Of a stretch of 64,000 nucleotides of DNA, positions 7,317 through 15,944 are shown one piece after another. The notes below the pieces were generated by a model. It saw only the letters and a program-made list of their open reading frames with translations, had not been told where the DNA came from and searched no databases. The first letter of the stretch is position 1; each line of letters opens with the position of its first letter. Location: positions 1,116,001 to 1,180,000 of the forward strand of contig NZ_FOJA01000001.1 of assembly GCF_900110535.1 (NCBI RefSeq), in the 5' to 3' direction. Origin of the DNA: Halobacterium jilantaiense (lineage in GTDB: Archaea; Halobacteriota; Halobacteria; Halobacteriales; Halobacteriaceae). Both the position numbers and the translations under genes were made by a program.

Positions 7317-8417
7317 ATGGAGTACGAGGAGCCGCTGTTCTTCCGCGTGATGAAGTACGCGGCCGACGCAGACCGCGACGTCGTCGACATGGTCTCGGGG
7401 AACCCGGACTGGGGGTCACCGCCGGCGGTCAGTGAGGGCCTGCACGCCTACGCCGACACCGGAGGCGACGACTTCCAGTACCCGCCCAGCGAGGGGCTGC
7501 GGGAACTCCGCGAGGAGATTGCGGCCCGACGCGGCGTGGACGTGAGCCAGGTCGTCGTGACGAACGGCGGCGGCGGCGCGAACTACCTCGCGATGGGGCG
7601 CGCGCTGGAGCGCGGCACCGGCGACGAGATCGTCATGACCGACCCGGTCTACCCCTACTATCCGGGGAAGACGACGATGCTCGGCGGCACGCAGCGCTTC
7701 GTCGTCGCGGACGACGAGGGCCACATCGACCCCGCGGACGTCCGCGAGGTCGCCAGCGAGGACACCGCCTGCATCGTCGTGAACACGCCGAACAACCCCA
7801 CGGGCGCGGTCTACCCGGAGGAGACGATGGCGGAACTGGTCGCCATCGCGGAGGACAACGACGCCATCCTCGTCAGCGACGAGGTGTACGACCACTTCGA
7901 CTTCTCCGGCGAGTTCACGAGCGCGCTGGAGTACGACTCGCCGCACCGCATCGTCACGAACTCGTTCTCGAAGTCGCTCGCGATCACGGGGTTCAGGGTC
8001 GGGTACGCCATCGCCGACGAGCGCCACGCCGAGCCGATGAAGTCTCGGCACATGCTCACGAGTGTGGCTGGCAGCCGGCCGTCGCAGGCCGCCGTCCTGC
8101 ACGCGCTCCGGAACACCGACCCCGACTACTACGAGGACACCCGGGCGCTCCTCCGGGAGCGCATCGCCGCGTTCACCGAGGCACTCGACGCCGCGGGCGC
8201 TGAGTACACGACGCCAGAGGGTTCGTTCTACGTGATGGCGCGGTTCCCCGGCTTCCCGGGCACCCTGGAGAACGTCTACGAACTCATCGACGAGGCGGGC
8301 GTCGCGGGGATGCCGGGCGCTGGCTTCGGCGAGTCGCGGACCGACTGGCTGCGGTTCGCGCTCGTCACGCCCCGTGCCCAGGAGGCCGCCGACCGCCTCG
8401 CCGACTACTTCGCCTGA
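7317..8417 (+). CDS. PLP-dependent aminotransferase, class I/II
   Basis: This fold-type I enzyme transfers an amino group via pyridoxal phosphate. In the 366-residue chain the ring-stacking region is DPVYPYYPGK (109-118), NTPNNPTGAVY contains the conserved Asn, SDEVYDHF carries Asp188, and NSFSKSLAITGFRVGY carries the Schiff-base Lys219. The start at 7317 follows the context ccggt-ATG and leaves an A-rich box about 30 nt upstream. It is likely an aspartate or aromatic aminotransferase; specificity cannot be assigned. Confidence 0.9.
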   Translation: MEYEEPLFFRVMKYAADADRDVVDMVSGNPDWGSPPAVSEGLHAYADTGGDDFQYPPSEGLRELREEIAARRGVDVSQVVVTNGGGGANYLAMGRALERGTGDEIVMTDPVYPYYPGKTTMLGGTQRFVVADDEGHIDPADVREVASEDTACIVVNTPNNPTGAVYPEETMAELVAIAEDNDAILVSDEVYDHFDFSGEFTSALEYDSPHRIVTNSFSKSLAITGFRVGYAIADERHAEPMKSRHMLTSVAGSRPSQAAVLHALRNTDPDYYEDTRALLRERIAAFTEALDAAGAEYTTPEGSFYVMARFPGFPGTLENVYELIDEAGVAGMPGAGFGESRTDWLRFALVTPRAQEAADRLADYFA

Positions 8418-8465
8418 CGGCGCGCGACCAACGGATTGACCCCGGTGGGCGCACGACCCACGGGT

Positions 8466-9560
8466 ATGGACGAAATCGAGGTCGAGGCGGTCGATTCTCT
8501 CGACCCGGGCGTCGAGACGGACACCGCGGAGTACGTGCTGTACGGCGGGAAGGGCGGCGTCGGGAAGACGACGATGGCGGCAGCCACCGCGCTCGCGTCC
8601 GCGAGCGACGGCACGAACACGCTCGTCGTCTCCACCGACCCCGCGCACTCGCTGTCGGACACTCTCGAAGCCGACATTCCGAGTCGGCCCCACCGAATCC
8701 GGGAGGACGTGCCGCTGTGGGCGGTCGAAATCGACCCAGACGACGCGCTCGACCAGGCCGGCATGTTCGGACAGGACGGCGGGCTCTCCGGCGGTCTGGA
8801 GTCGCTGCTCGGCGGCGGGATGCCCGGAATGGGCGGCGAGAGCGGACCCGGGGCGGCCGCCGGTGCGGGCAGCGCGGGTGCCGCGGGCGAAGACGAGAGC
8901 GCGGCGATGATGCCGGGTGCCGACGAGGCGGCCGCGATGCAGTTGCTCCTGGAGTACCTCGACGACGAGCGCTTCGACCGCGTCGTCGTCGACACCGCGC
9001 CGACCGGCCACACGCTCCGGCTGCTGGAACTCCCCGAGGTGATGGACTCGATGGTGGGGAAGCTGATGCAGTTCCGCGAGCGCATGGGCGGGATGCTCGA
9101 CGGACTGACGGGGATGTTCGGTGGGGACGACGACGCGGACGCCGAGCAGGCGATGGGCGACCTCGACGACGTCAAGGAGCGCGTCGAACGCCTCCGCGCC
9201 GTCCTCACTGACCCCGAGCGCACCGACTTCCGGGTCGTCCTCGTGCCCGAGGAGCTCTCCGTCTCCGAGTCGAACCGGCTCGTCGCGCGCCTCGGCGAGT
9301 ACGGCGTCCCCGTCAACACCGTCGTCGTGAACCGCGTGATGGAGCCGCTGGCGGACGTCACCGACGTTCCCGCCGACGCCTTCGTCGCGCCAAACCACGA
9401 GGACTGCGAGTTCTGCGCGCGGCGCTGGGACGTCCAGCAGCAGGCGCTCGCCGAGGCCCAAGACCTGTTCCGGGGCCACGACGTCAAGCGCGTGCCACTG
9501 CTCGCCGAGGAAGTCAGGGGCGAGCGGCCGCTGCGCGTCGTCGCCGCCTGCCTGGAGTGA
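8466..9560 (+). CDS. Get3/ArsA-family ATPase
   Basis: This is a P-loop ATPase of the ArsA/TRC40 family, known for delivering tail-anchored membrane proteins (Get3) or driving arsenite efflux (ArsA). Visible are the deviant Walker A GGKGGVGKTT (27-36), switch I STDPAHSLSD, switch II VDTAPTGHTLR around D176, and a CEFC zinc-type CxxC (314-317) as in Get3 dimers. The helical client-binding insert is largely replaced by a Gly/Ala/Met-rich stretch (98-159) and followed by the Met-rich MQFRERMGGMLDGLTGMFGG (201-220). It is a single-ATPase-domain protein with no arsenic genes nearby, so I favour a Get3-like role. Confidence 0.85.
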   Translation: MDEIEVEAVDSLDPGVETDTAEYVLYGGKGGVGKTTMAAATALASASDGTNTLVVSTDPAHSLSDTLEADIPSRPHRIREDVPLWAVEIDPDDALDQAGMFGQDGGLSGGLESLLGGGMPGMGGESGPGAAAGAGSAGAAGEDESAAMMPGADEAAAMQLLLEYLDDERFDRVVVDTAPTGHTLRLLELPEVMDSMVGKLMQFRERMGGMLDGLTGMFGGDDDADAEQAMGDLDDVKERVERLRAVLTDPERTDFRVVLVPEELSVSESNRLVARLGEYGVPVNTVVVNRVMEPLADVTDVPADAFVAPNHEDCEFCARRWDVQQQALAEAQDLFRGHDVKRVPLLAEEVRGERPLRVVAACLE

Positions 9561-9566
9561 CCGCCG

Positions 9567-10388
9567 TCAGGTCAGCCACTTCAGCATCGCGCGGTAGCCG
9601 TAGTCGAGGACGCCGTCGGGGAGGAAGCGCGCGAGGACGCCGACGCGGCCGGCCTGCGCCACCGGGTAGCGGGCCGCCGGGTCGGGGCTGACGGCCGCTT
9701 CGACCACGACTTCTGCGACCTCGTCGGGCTGCACGGACCCCAGTCCGTTGACCGCGCTCGCGTCCTCGAACCACGAGTAGACGCGCTCGTAGGCACCGCT
9801 GGGGTCGAGGCTGTCCATCGAGGACTCCGCGCGGTCCTGGAAGCCGGTGTCGACGGGCCCGGGTTCGACGAGCGCCACGTCGACGCCGTACTCCGCGACT
9901 TCGTTGCGGAGCGCGTCGCTCATCCCTTCCAGCGCGAACTTCGAGCCGTTGTACGCGCCCATGCCGGGCGTCGCCACCCGCCCCGAGACGCTGGAGACGT
10001 TCACGATGGTGCCGTCCTCGCGCTCCCGCATGTGCGGCAGGGCGGCCCGAATCAGCCGGTGCGGGCCGTAGACGTTCACGTCGAACTGACGGTGGAGTTC
10101 CCGCGGCGGCACGTCCTCCAGCGGGCCGAGTTGCGCGTAGCCGGCGTTGTTCACCAGACAGTCCAGCCGGCCGTGCTCGTCGACGACGCTGTCGACGACG
10201 TTCCTGCACTGGGCGGGCTTCGTCACGTCCAGTTCGGCCGTCTCGCAGCCCGTCTCGGCAGCGAGGGCTGCGAGGTCGTCCGTGTCTCTCGCCGTCGCGA
10301 CGACCGTCCACTCCTCGCGGCGGAGCGCGCGAGCGGTCGCCGCGCCGACGCCCGAGGAACACCCAGTCACGAGTGCGACCTTCTGCAT
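9567..10388 (-). CDS. Short-chain dehydrogenase/reductase (SDR)
   Basis: The 273-residue protein is a classical NAD(P)-dependent SDR. It has TGCSSGVGAATA near the N terminus for the cofactor, NNAGYAQLGP, the catalytic Ser in VNVSSVSG and Y-x3-K in AYNGSK, then the PGPVDTGF substrate-loop segment. An Arg in VATARDT after the second strand suggests NADPH preference. The substrate is unknown. Its stop lies six bases from the end of the convergent ArsA-like gene. Confidence 0.9.
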   Translation of the reverse strand: MQKVALVTGCSSGVGAATARALRREEWTVVATARDTDDLAALAAETGCETAELDVTKPAQCRNVVDSVVDEHGRLDCLVNNAGYAQLGPLEDVPPRELHRQFDVNVYGPHRLIRAALPHMREREDGTIVNVSSVSGRVATPGMGAYNGSKFALEGMSDALRNEVAEYGVDVALVEPGPVDTGFQDRAESSMDSLDPSGAYERVYSWFEDASAVNGLGSVQPDEVAEVVVEAAVSPDPAARYPVAQAGRVGVLARFLPDGVLDYGYRAMLKWLT

Positions 10389-10436
10389 GCTCCGACCGTC
10401 GGGGGCCCGCCAGTTAACAGTTGAGTCGCAGGCCGG

Positions 10437-11303
10437 TCAGTCCGGCGTCGGCATCGTCGCCTCGAACGTCACGAAGCGACCGTCCCGGCGCTGCGAGGTG
10501 ATCTCCTCGGTGAACGCGCTCTCGCCGAGTTCGGCTGCGAGTTCGTCGACTGCGGCGTCGCTCGTGTCCGGTTCGAGGGCGTACACCCACGCGCCCTCTC
10601 CCGATTCCAGAGACGCCATCGACGTTCCCCACGCGTCGATTTCCTCGGCGTCTATCTCGCCGCCCGCGGGCGCACCGTACTGAGCCGAGACGAGGCCGCG
10701 GTGGGGGAGCCGCCGGAGGATGTGCGTGAACACCGGGGCAGTCTCCTCCAGGCGCTCGCGCTCGCCGAGGTGGGTGTCGACCCAGACCGAGAGGTCAGAC
10801 CCCGCGAGCACCGCGTCCTCGCCGATTGCGAGTTCGCTGTCGGTCTCCGTGGCTTCGGCGGTCCGGTACCCCTCGTGCTCGCCGGTGCGTTCGTAGTCGG
10901 CCGACGCCTCGACGTCCGCGACGAGCGCGTCCGCGTCGAACGCCCCGAGGAGAATTGTGTTGCCCGACTGCACGAGCGCGCCGTCGGCGTCCTCGGGGGC
11001 GAGGTCGAAGACGCTCGTGCGCCCGACGCCGACGACGCTCTCGAGACCGACCGACTGGTAGTCGAACCGCGCGTTGCTCGACGGGAGCGTGCTGTACTCG
11101 GTGAGCCACGTCCGGAAGTCGGCGACCTCGTCCCAGTCGACCGACGGCGTGTCGTCGGCCGTGGTCGCTGGCTGTTCGGTCGCGGTCGAGTCACTGGTCG
11201 TCGCGTCGTCGCTGCCGCCGTCGCCGGTGCAGCCGGCGAGTCCCGCGAGCGCCAGTCCGCCCGCGCTGGCGAGCACGGACCGGCGGGAGGGGCGTTCCTG
11301 CAT
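10437..11303 (-). CDS. Tat-exported lipoprotein of unknown function
   Basis: The 288-residue protein starts with a twin-arginine signal (RPSRRSVLASAGGLALAG) and lipobox LAGC with Cys25, followed by an acidic Ser/Thr-rich linker typical of haloarchaeal lipoproteins anchored outside the membrane. The body has no motif I recognise; it contains SVFDLAPEDADGALVQSGNT and an alternating strand pattern. I chose the ATG at 11303 so that the Arg pair sits at positions 7-8. It is monocistronic. Confidence 0.8.
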   Translation of the reverse strand: MQERPSRRSVLASAGGLALAGLAGCTGDGGSDDATTSDSTATEQPATTADDTPSVDWDEVADFRTWLTEYSTLPSSNARFDYQSVGLESVVGVGRTSVFDLAPEDADGALVQSGNTILLGAFDADALVADVEASADYERTGEHEGYRTAEATETDSELAIGEDAVLAGSDLSVWVDTHLGERERLEETAPVFTHILRRLPHRGLVSAQYGAPAGGEIDAEEIDAWGTSMASLESGEGAWVYALEPDTSDAAVDELAAELGESAFTEEITSQRRDGRFVTFEATMPTPD

Positions 11304-11367
11304 GGGTCGAGTTTCGAACTCCGACACTGAAATCCGCGTCGGGCAGTTGCAGCCGGCGAGAGCGCGC

Positions 11368-12186
11368 TCACCGGAGGTCGTCGGCGTACCGGTCGGCCAG
11401 CCGAGTGGGCGCGGGGAGCTTGTACCCCGTGCAGGTCGCCTCGACGAAATCGGCAGTGGACGCCGCGCTCACTCGGTGCCCGGGGCTGACGTAGAGCGGA
11501 TTGACGTGTCTGGTCTCGGGGTTGGGGTACTGCCGGGTCTGGACTGCGTACCCGACGACCGTGCCGTCGGGCGCGTCCATCGAGTCGTCGGCCTCGATTG
11601 CGACCCGAGTGCCCGCCGGCAGCGGGTCGTCGAGCGATTCGGCCGGCGTCCCGCAGAGCAGGTTCTTCGCGACGCCGACCGCCGGAGTGTCGAACACGAC
11701 GCCCAGATGGGCCGCCAGGCCCGCCTGCCGGAAGTGGATGCGGCCGCTGCCGTCGAAGACGAGCAGGTCGGGGTCGACGGACAGCGACGCGAGCGCGTCC
11801 ACGATTGCGCTGCCCTCCCGGAACGACAACAGGCCCGGAATGTAGGGGAGGGCTAAGGGAGCCCGGCCCGCCGCCCGCTCGACGAGGTCGCCGTCCCGAA
11901 TCGCGACGGCGGCGCTCACGGACTCGTCGTCCCGGAACGCCTGGTCGACGCCGACGACGACCGGCCCGTCGGCGTCGCCGCTCGCGAACGTCGCCTGCTC
12001 GGTTCCCGCGCCGGAGCCGTCCGCCGTCTCGCGGTCGGTCGGCGTCTCCGAGAGCGCGACGCTCGCCGGGTCGAGGCTGTGCCTGTCGGTGAACTCCGCA
12101 GCGCTCGCGATGTCGCGCTGCATCGATTCCATCTCCTCGCGGCTCAGGCCGGCCGTCGGCAGGAACTCGGGGCGGACGACGTCCAT
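11368..12186 (-). CDS. nfi: Endonuclease V
   Basis: Endonuclease V nicks DNA one base 3' of deaminated bases such as hypoxanthine. The 272-residue protein shows VVGVDQAFRDD with the first catalytic Asp, the wedge and YIPGLLSFREG motif, the signature DGSGRIHFRQAGLAAHLGV, and NLLCG. An acidic linker near residues 55-85 lengthens it beyond the bacterial enzyme. It starts one base after the rhomboid stop, so the two form a tight operon. High cytosine and adenine deamination load in a G+C-rich, sun-exposed halophile makes this repair plausible. Confidence 0.92.
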   Translation of the reverse strand: MDVVRPEFLPTAGLSREEMESMQRDIASAAEFTDRHSLDPASVALSETPTDRETADGSGAGTEQATFASGDADGPVVVGVDQAFRDDESVSAAVAIRDGDLVERAAGRAPLALPYIPGLLSFREGSAIVDALASLSVDPDLLVFDGSGRIHFRQAGLAAHLGVVFDTPAVGVAKNLLCGTPAESLDDPLPAGTRVAIEADDSMDAPDGTVVGYAVQTRQYPNPETRHVNPLYVSPGHRVSAASTADFVEATCTGYKLPAPTRLADRYADDLR

Positions 12187-12187
12187 C

Positions 12188-13168
12188 TCAGCGCCGGCGT
12201 CCCGGCCCGCCCATCCCGCCGCCGGGGCCGCCCGGGCCACCGCCGCCGAACTGGATTTGCTTGGGCGCGCGCGCTCCGTCTCGCTTGAGTTTCGCGCCGT
12301 ACGCCAGCCCGATGCCGAGGCCGGCGAGGTGCGCGAGCTGCGCGACGCCGCCCGCGCCGATGCCGCCCGCGCCCGACATCAGGATTGCGTACCCAGCGAA
12401 CAGCGCCGTCGCGACCCACAGGGGCACCGGGATAATGAAGTAGAGGTAGATTCTGAGGTTCGGGTTCAGAACCGTGAGAACACCCATCAGCCCCGATATC
12501 GCGCCGCTCGCGCCGAGGACGGCGGACTGACTCGGCAGCCCGATGAGAGGGAGCCCGAGCACGTCGGGGTTCACCACAATGCTCGCGCCGACCTGCGCGA
12601 GTCCGGCGAGGACGCCGGCCGCGAGGAACAGCGCGGCGAACTTCCGCGAGCCGATGCGGTCCTCGACGACCGGCCCGAAGAAGTACAGCACGATGCTGTT
12701 GAACACGATGTGCGTGAACCCGCCGTGGGAGAACACCGACACCAGCCACGTCCAGACGTACTCGGGGTGTGCGGTGTTCACGGTGAAGATGTTGTACCAC
12801 GCCGGGCTGCCCTGGGCCACACCGAGCAGCGGCGCGACGGCGTACTGGACGACGAACGTCGTCCACATCAGCGCGAGGAAGAGGAACGAGAGGTTCCCGC
12901 GGAAGTACGCGAGCGTGCTTCCCGGTCCAGTGTCTATGGAGAGCGCGTCGGCGACACCCCCACCACCACGGGAGCGGCCGCCACCCCCGCGGTCGTCGAC
13001 GCTGTCGTCGAACCCGCTGTCGAAGACGCCGTCCGGGTCCCCCCAGTTGTCCAGGCCGGGACACTCGTGGTTCTCCGGCAGCCGGTGGTCGGAGCAGTAG
13101 GTGCCGCCACAGAGCCGACACTGGTATGGCATCGGTTCCTGCGTGCCACACCTGTCACACGTCGCCAT
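12188..13168 (-). CDS. Rhomboid intramembrane serine protease with N-terminal AN1-type zinc finger
   Basis: The 326-residue protein begins with an AN1-like finger (C4, C7, C17, C20, C25, H28, H34, C36), continues through a Gly/Asp-rich linker (40-80) and then about six membrane spans. The rhomboid active site is visible: GASGAISG with Ser221, His280 in AQLAHLAGLGIG and Asn157 in HIVFNS of the second conserved helix. Rhomboids cleave transmembrane substrates inside the bilayer. The finger probably recruits a cytosolic partner or substrate. The tail is Gly/Pro-rich and basic. It is co-transcribed with endonuclease V. Confidence 0.9.
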   Translation of the reverse strand: MATCDRCGTQEPMPYQCRLCGGTYCSDHRLPENHECPGLDNWGDPDGVFDSGFDDSVDDRGGGGRSRGGGGVADALSIDTGPGSTLAYFRGNLSFLFLALMWTTFVVQYAVAPLLGVAQGSPAWYNIFTVNTAHPEYVWTWLVSVFSHGGFTHIVFNSIVLYFFGPVVEDRIGSRKFAALFLAAGVLAGLAQVGASIVVNPDVLGLPLIGLPSQSAVLGASGAISGLMGVLTVLNPNLRIYLYFIIPVPLWVATALFAGYAILMSGAGGIGAGGVAQLAHLAGLGIGLAYGAKLKRDGARAPKQIQFGGGGPGGPGGGMGGPGRRR

Positions 13169-13300
13169 CGGGCGAGGCTTGGAGTGGACTCGGGTTAGGG
13201 CTTTGGGTCGGCGAGAGAAACGGCGAAATCGACTGCGGTCGCGACGGCACTCCTTCGGGGCCGGTCTCCTCGGACGCCCGGCCGGTTCGGCACCCCGGCA

Positions 13301-13310
13301 CCTATTTGAA
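13301..13310 (+). promoter_or_regulatory. TATA-like box of the DUF5788-polX operon
   Basis: The sequence cctatttgaa is centred about 26 nt before the ATG at 13331, predicting a leaderless operon start. Confidence 0.5.
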
Positions 13311-13330
13311 TCGCAGCCCATAGGTCGCCT

Positions 13331-13765
13331 ATGCGCGAGTTCGAGCGGAAGCAGCTCATAGAGCGCGTCGATCGGGAGTCGGCGACGGTGGGAGCGTCGA
13401 TTCCCGACGAGGTCGACGTGCAGGGCGAGCGCCTGGAGTTGGCCGACTTCGTCTTCGAGGTGAAACGCCACGACCGGGTGCCCGACGACCTCCGGAGCGA
13501 AGTGAGCCAAGCCAAGCGGCTGCTCCGGCGGGAACGGAAGGAACGCCGGGAGCGCATCGAGGAGGGAGACATCTCACGCGAGGAGGGCGAACGGGAGGCC
13601 GAGGTGGTCATCGGGCTGGACCGGGCGCTCCACGCCCTGGAGAACCTGGGGCCGACGAACATCGAGGCCGAAGCGGAGGCCCAGGAGCGCGCGGACAAGA
13701 AGCGCTGGTTCTCCTTCCTGCAGGACGCGCTCGGGAGAGACGACAACGAGGGAGTTCGCCGGTGA
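13331..13765 (+). CDS. DUF5788-like small charged protein
   Basis: The 144-residue protein is highly charged and helical, with a basic coiled-coil-like centre (QAKRLLRRERKERRERIEEG, about 61-80) and a C-terminal Lys/Arg/Trp segment (ADKKRWFSFLQ). It resembles what I recall as haloarchaeal DUF5788, of unknown function. Its last four bases overlap the polX start (GTGA), which indicates translational coupling and suggests a role linked to the polymerase. Confidence 0.7.
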   Translation: MREFERKQLIERVDRESATVGASIPDEVDVQGERLELADFVFEVKRHDRVPDDLRSEVSQAKRLLRRERKERRERIEEGDISREEGEREAEVVIGLDRALHALENLGPTNIEAEAEAQERADKKRWFSFLQDALGRDDNEGVRR

Positions 13766-15516
13766 GCCGGAACGCCGAGGTCGCGGGGCTACTGGAGGAG
13801 TACGCCGACCTCCTGGAGGCCCAGGACGTCGAGTACAAGCCGAACACGTACCGGCGAGCGGCGGAGAACGTCCGCGACCACCCGGGGGCCGTCGAGGAAC
13901 TCGCGGCCGAGGGCGAGGACGCGGTCGCGGACATCAGCGGCGTCGGCGACGCAATCGCGTCGAAAATCGTGGAGTACGTCAAAACCGGATCAATCGAGGA
14001 GTTGGAGGCCGAGCGCGAGGCGTTGCCGGTGGACATGGCCGAACTCACGTCCGTGGAGGGCGTCGGCCCGAAGACCGTCGGGCGGCTCTACGGCGCGCTC
14101 GGCGTCCGGACGCTCGACGACCTCGAAGACGCCGCGCGGGCGGGCGACATCCGGGAGGTCTCGGGGTTCGGCGCGACCACCGAGCAGAACATCCTCGACG
14201 GCATCCCGTTCGCGCGACAGGCCCAGGAGCGCGAACTGCTGGGTGACGCTCGGCCCGCGGCCGAGGACGTACTGGAGTTCCTCGCAGGTGTCGACGCGGT
14301 CGAGCGCGTGGACGTCGCCGGGTCGCTGCGGCGCTGGAAGCCGACCATCGGCGACGTGGACGTGCTCGCGGCGAGCGGCGACGGCGCGGCGGTCGGGGAG
14401 GCGCTGGCGGACTGGGAGCGCGTCGACGAAGTACTCGACCAAGGCGAGACGAAGACGAGCGTGCGCGTCGACGGGCAGCGCGTCGACCTCCGGGTCGTCG
14501 TCGAGGCGGAGTTCGGGGCCGCCCTCCAGTACTTCACGGGCAGCAAGGCCCACAACGTCGAGTTGCGCGACGACGCCGTCGACCGGGGCCTGAAGGTCAA
14601 CGAGTACGGCGTCTTCGACCTCTCCGAGGTCGACGAGGAGGACGAGGGGCAGCGCGTCGGCGAACTGCTCGCGAGCGAGACCGAGGAAGAAGTCTACGAC
14701 GCCGTCGGCCTCCCGTGGATTCCCCCGGAACTCCGCGAGCACCGCGGCGAACTGGCGGCTGCCGCGGACGGCGACCTCCCGGACCTCGTCGCGGTCGAGG
14801 ACGTGCGCGGCGACCTCCACACGCACACTGAGTGGTCGGACGGCGCGCTGTCGGTCGCTAACCTCGCGGCGGGCGCGGCCGAGTTCGGTCACGACTACCT
14901 CTGCGTCTCCGACCACGCCACGGGCCCCGGCATCGTCTCAGAGACCGGGCTCTCCGACGCCGACCTCCGGGAGCAGGCCGAGACCATCGAACGAGTGCGC
15001 GAGGACACCGACTTGACTGTCTTCCACGGCGTCGAGGCGAACGTCGACGCGGACGGGAACGTCGGCGCGGTGAGCGACGACGTGCTCGCGGACCTCGACC
15101 TCGTGGTCGCCAGCCCCCACAGCGGCCTCGGCGACGACGGCGGCGACCAGACCGAGCGCCTGATTCGTGCGGTCGAACACCCACACGTCGACGTGCTCGG
15201 CCACCCGTCGGGCCGACTCATCAACCAGCGCCCCGCGATGGAGTTCGACCCCCGCGAACTCGCCGAGGCGGCCGCGGCTGCTGGCACCGCCCTGGAGGTG
15301 AACTCGAACCCCCACCGGCTCGACCTCTGGGGGAGCGCCGTGCAGGCCGCCGTCGAAGCGGGCGCGACCATCGCCGTGAACACGGACGCGCACGCCGCCA
15401 CCGAGTTCGAGAACGTCGAGTACGGCGTCCACACGGCCCGCCGCGGCTGGGCCGAGGCCGGCGACGTGCTGAACGCGCGGGACGCGGCGGGCGTCCGCGA
15501 GTTCCTCGACTCGTGA
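13762..15516 (+). CDS. polX: DNA polymerase X with C-terminal PHP domain
   Basis: The 584-residue protein joins a family X polymerase to a PHP 3'-5' exonuclease, used in base excision and gap repair. Residues 1-150 hold the 8-kDa-like and helix-hairpin-helix motifs (SGVGDAIASKI, EGVGPKTVGRL). The nucleotidyltransferase core GSLRRWKPTIGDVD (187-200) provides D198 and D200, with D242 in QRVDLRV. The PHP domain starts at DLHTHTEWSD (351-360) and ends near VNTDAHA. GTG start at 13762 overlaps the upstream gene by four bases and the stop overlaps the Mut7-C gene by four. Confidence 0.93.
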   Translation: MSRNAEVAGLLEEYADLLEAQDVEYKPNTYRRAAENVRDHPGAVEELAAEGEDAVADISGVGDAIASKIVEYVKTGSIEELEAEREALPVDMAELTSVEGVGPKTVGRLYGALGVRTLDDLEDAARAGDIREVSGFGATTEQNILDGIPFARQAQERELLGDARPAAEDVLEFLAGVDAVERVDVAGSLRRWKPTIGDVDVLAASGDGAAVGEALADWERVDEVLDQGETKTSVRVDGQRVDLRVVVEAEFGAALQYFTGSKAHNVELRDDAVDRGLKVNEYGVFDLSEVDEEDEGQRVGELLASETEEEVYDAVGLPWIPPELREHRGELAAAADGDLPDLVAVEDVRGDLHTHTEWSDGALSVANLAAGAAEFGHDYLCVSDHATGPGIVSETGLSDADLREQAETIERVREDTDLTVFHGVEANVDADGNVGAVSDDVLADLDLVVASPHSGLGDDGGDQTERLIRAVEHPHVDVLGHPSGRLINQRPAMEFDPRELAEAAAAAGTALEVNSNPHRLDLWGSAVQAAVEAGATIAVNTDAHAATEFENVEYGVHTARRGWAEAGDVLNARDAAGVREFLDS

Positions 15517-15944
15517 GGCTGCTGGCCGACGCGATGCTCGGCAGCCTCGCCCGTATCTGCCGGATGTGCGGCCACGACACCGTCTACTGTCTGGACCGAG
15601 GCATCGAAGCCGACGACGACGTGCTCGCGCTCGCCGAAGGGGAGGACAGAGTACTACTCACGCGCGACCGACAGCTCGCCGAGCGAGCGCGGGACGCAGT
15701 CCGCCTCGAATCGAAGGACGTCGACGAACAGCTCCGCGAACTCGCGGCCACGGGCGTCGCCCTCTCGCTGTCGGCGGGCGAGCGCTGTGGCTCGTGTAAC
15801 GGCGAGCTACGCGAACTCGGGGCCGGAGAAAACGCGGCCGAGTACGTCCCCGACGACGCCGCCCCGGTCTGGGCGTGTCGGAATTGCGGCCAGCAGTTCT
15901 ACCGCGGGAGTCACTGGGAGGACGTGGAAGCGCGGCTCCCCTAG
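15513..15944 (+). CDS. Mut7-C RNase domain protein (PIN-like plus zinc ribbon)
   Basis: The 143-residue protein has the Mut7-C layout: an N-terminal PIN-like half with Asp6 in LLADAMLGSLARICRMCG and LLTRDRQLAERA carrying Asp52, then a zinc ribbon with C92, C95, C122 and C125. The domain is named after the C terminus of the nematode RNase MUT-7 and is presumed to be a nuclease. GTG start at 15513 overlaps the polX stop. Its stop shares a CTAG with the convergent gene. Confidence 0.85.
   Translation: MRLLADAMLGSLARICRMCGHDTVYCLDRGIEADDDVLALAEGEDRVLLTRDRQLAERARDAVRLESKDVDEQLRELAATGVALSLSAGERCGSCNGELRELGAGENAAEYVPDDAAPVWACRNCGQQFYRGSHWEDVEARLP

Noticed and set aside
7416-9479. Long minus-strand open frames opposite the aminotransferase and ArsA-like genes
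   Set aside because: They run across two clearly assigned plus-strand genes, and their composition is that of antisense haloarchaeal DNA.
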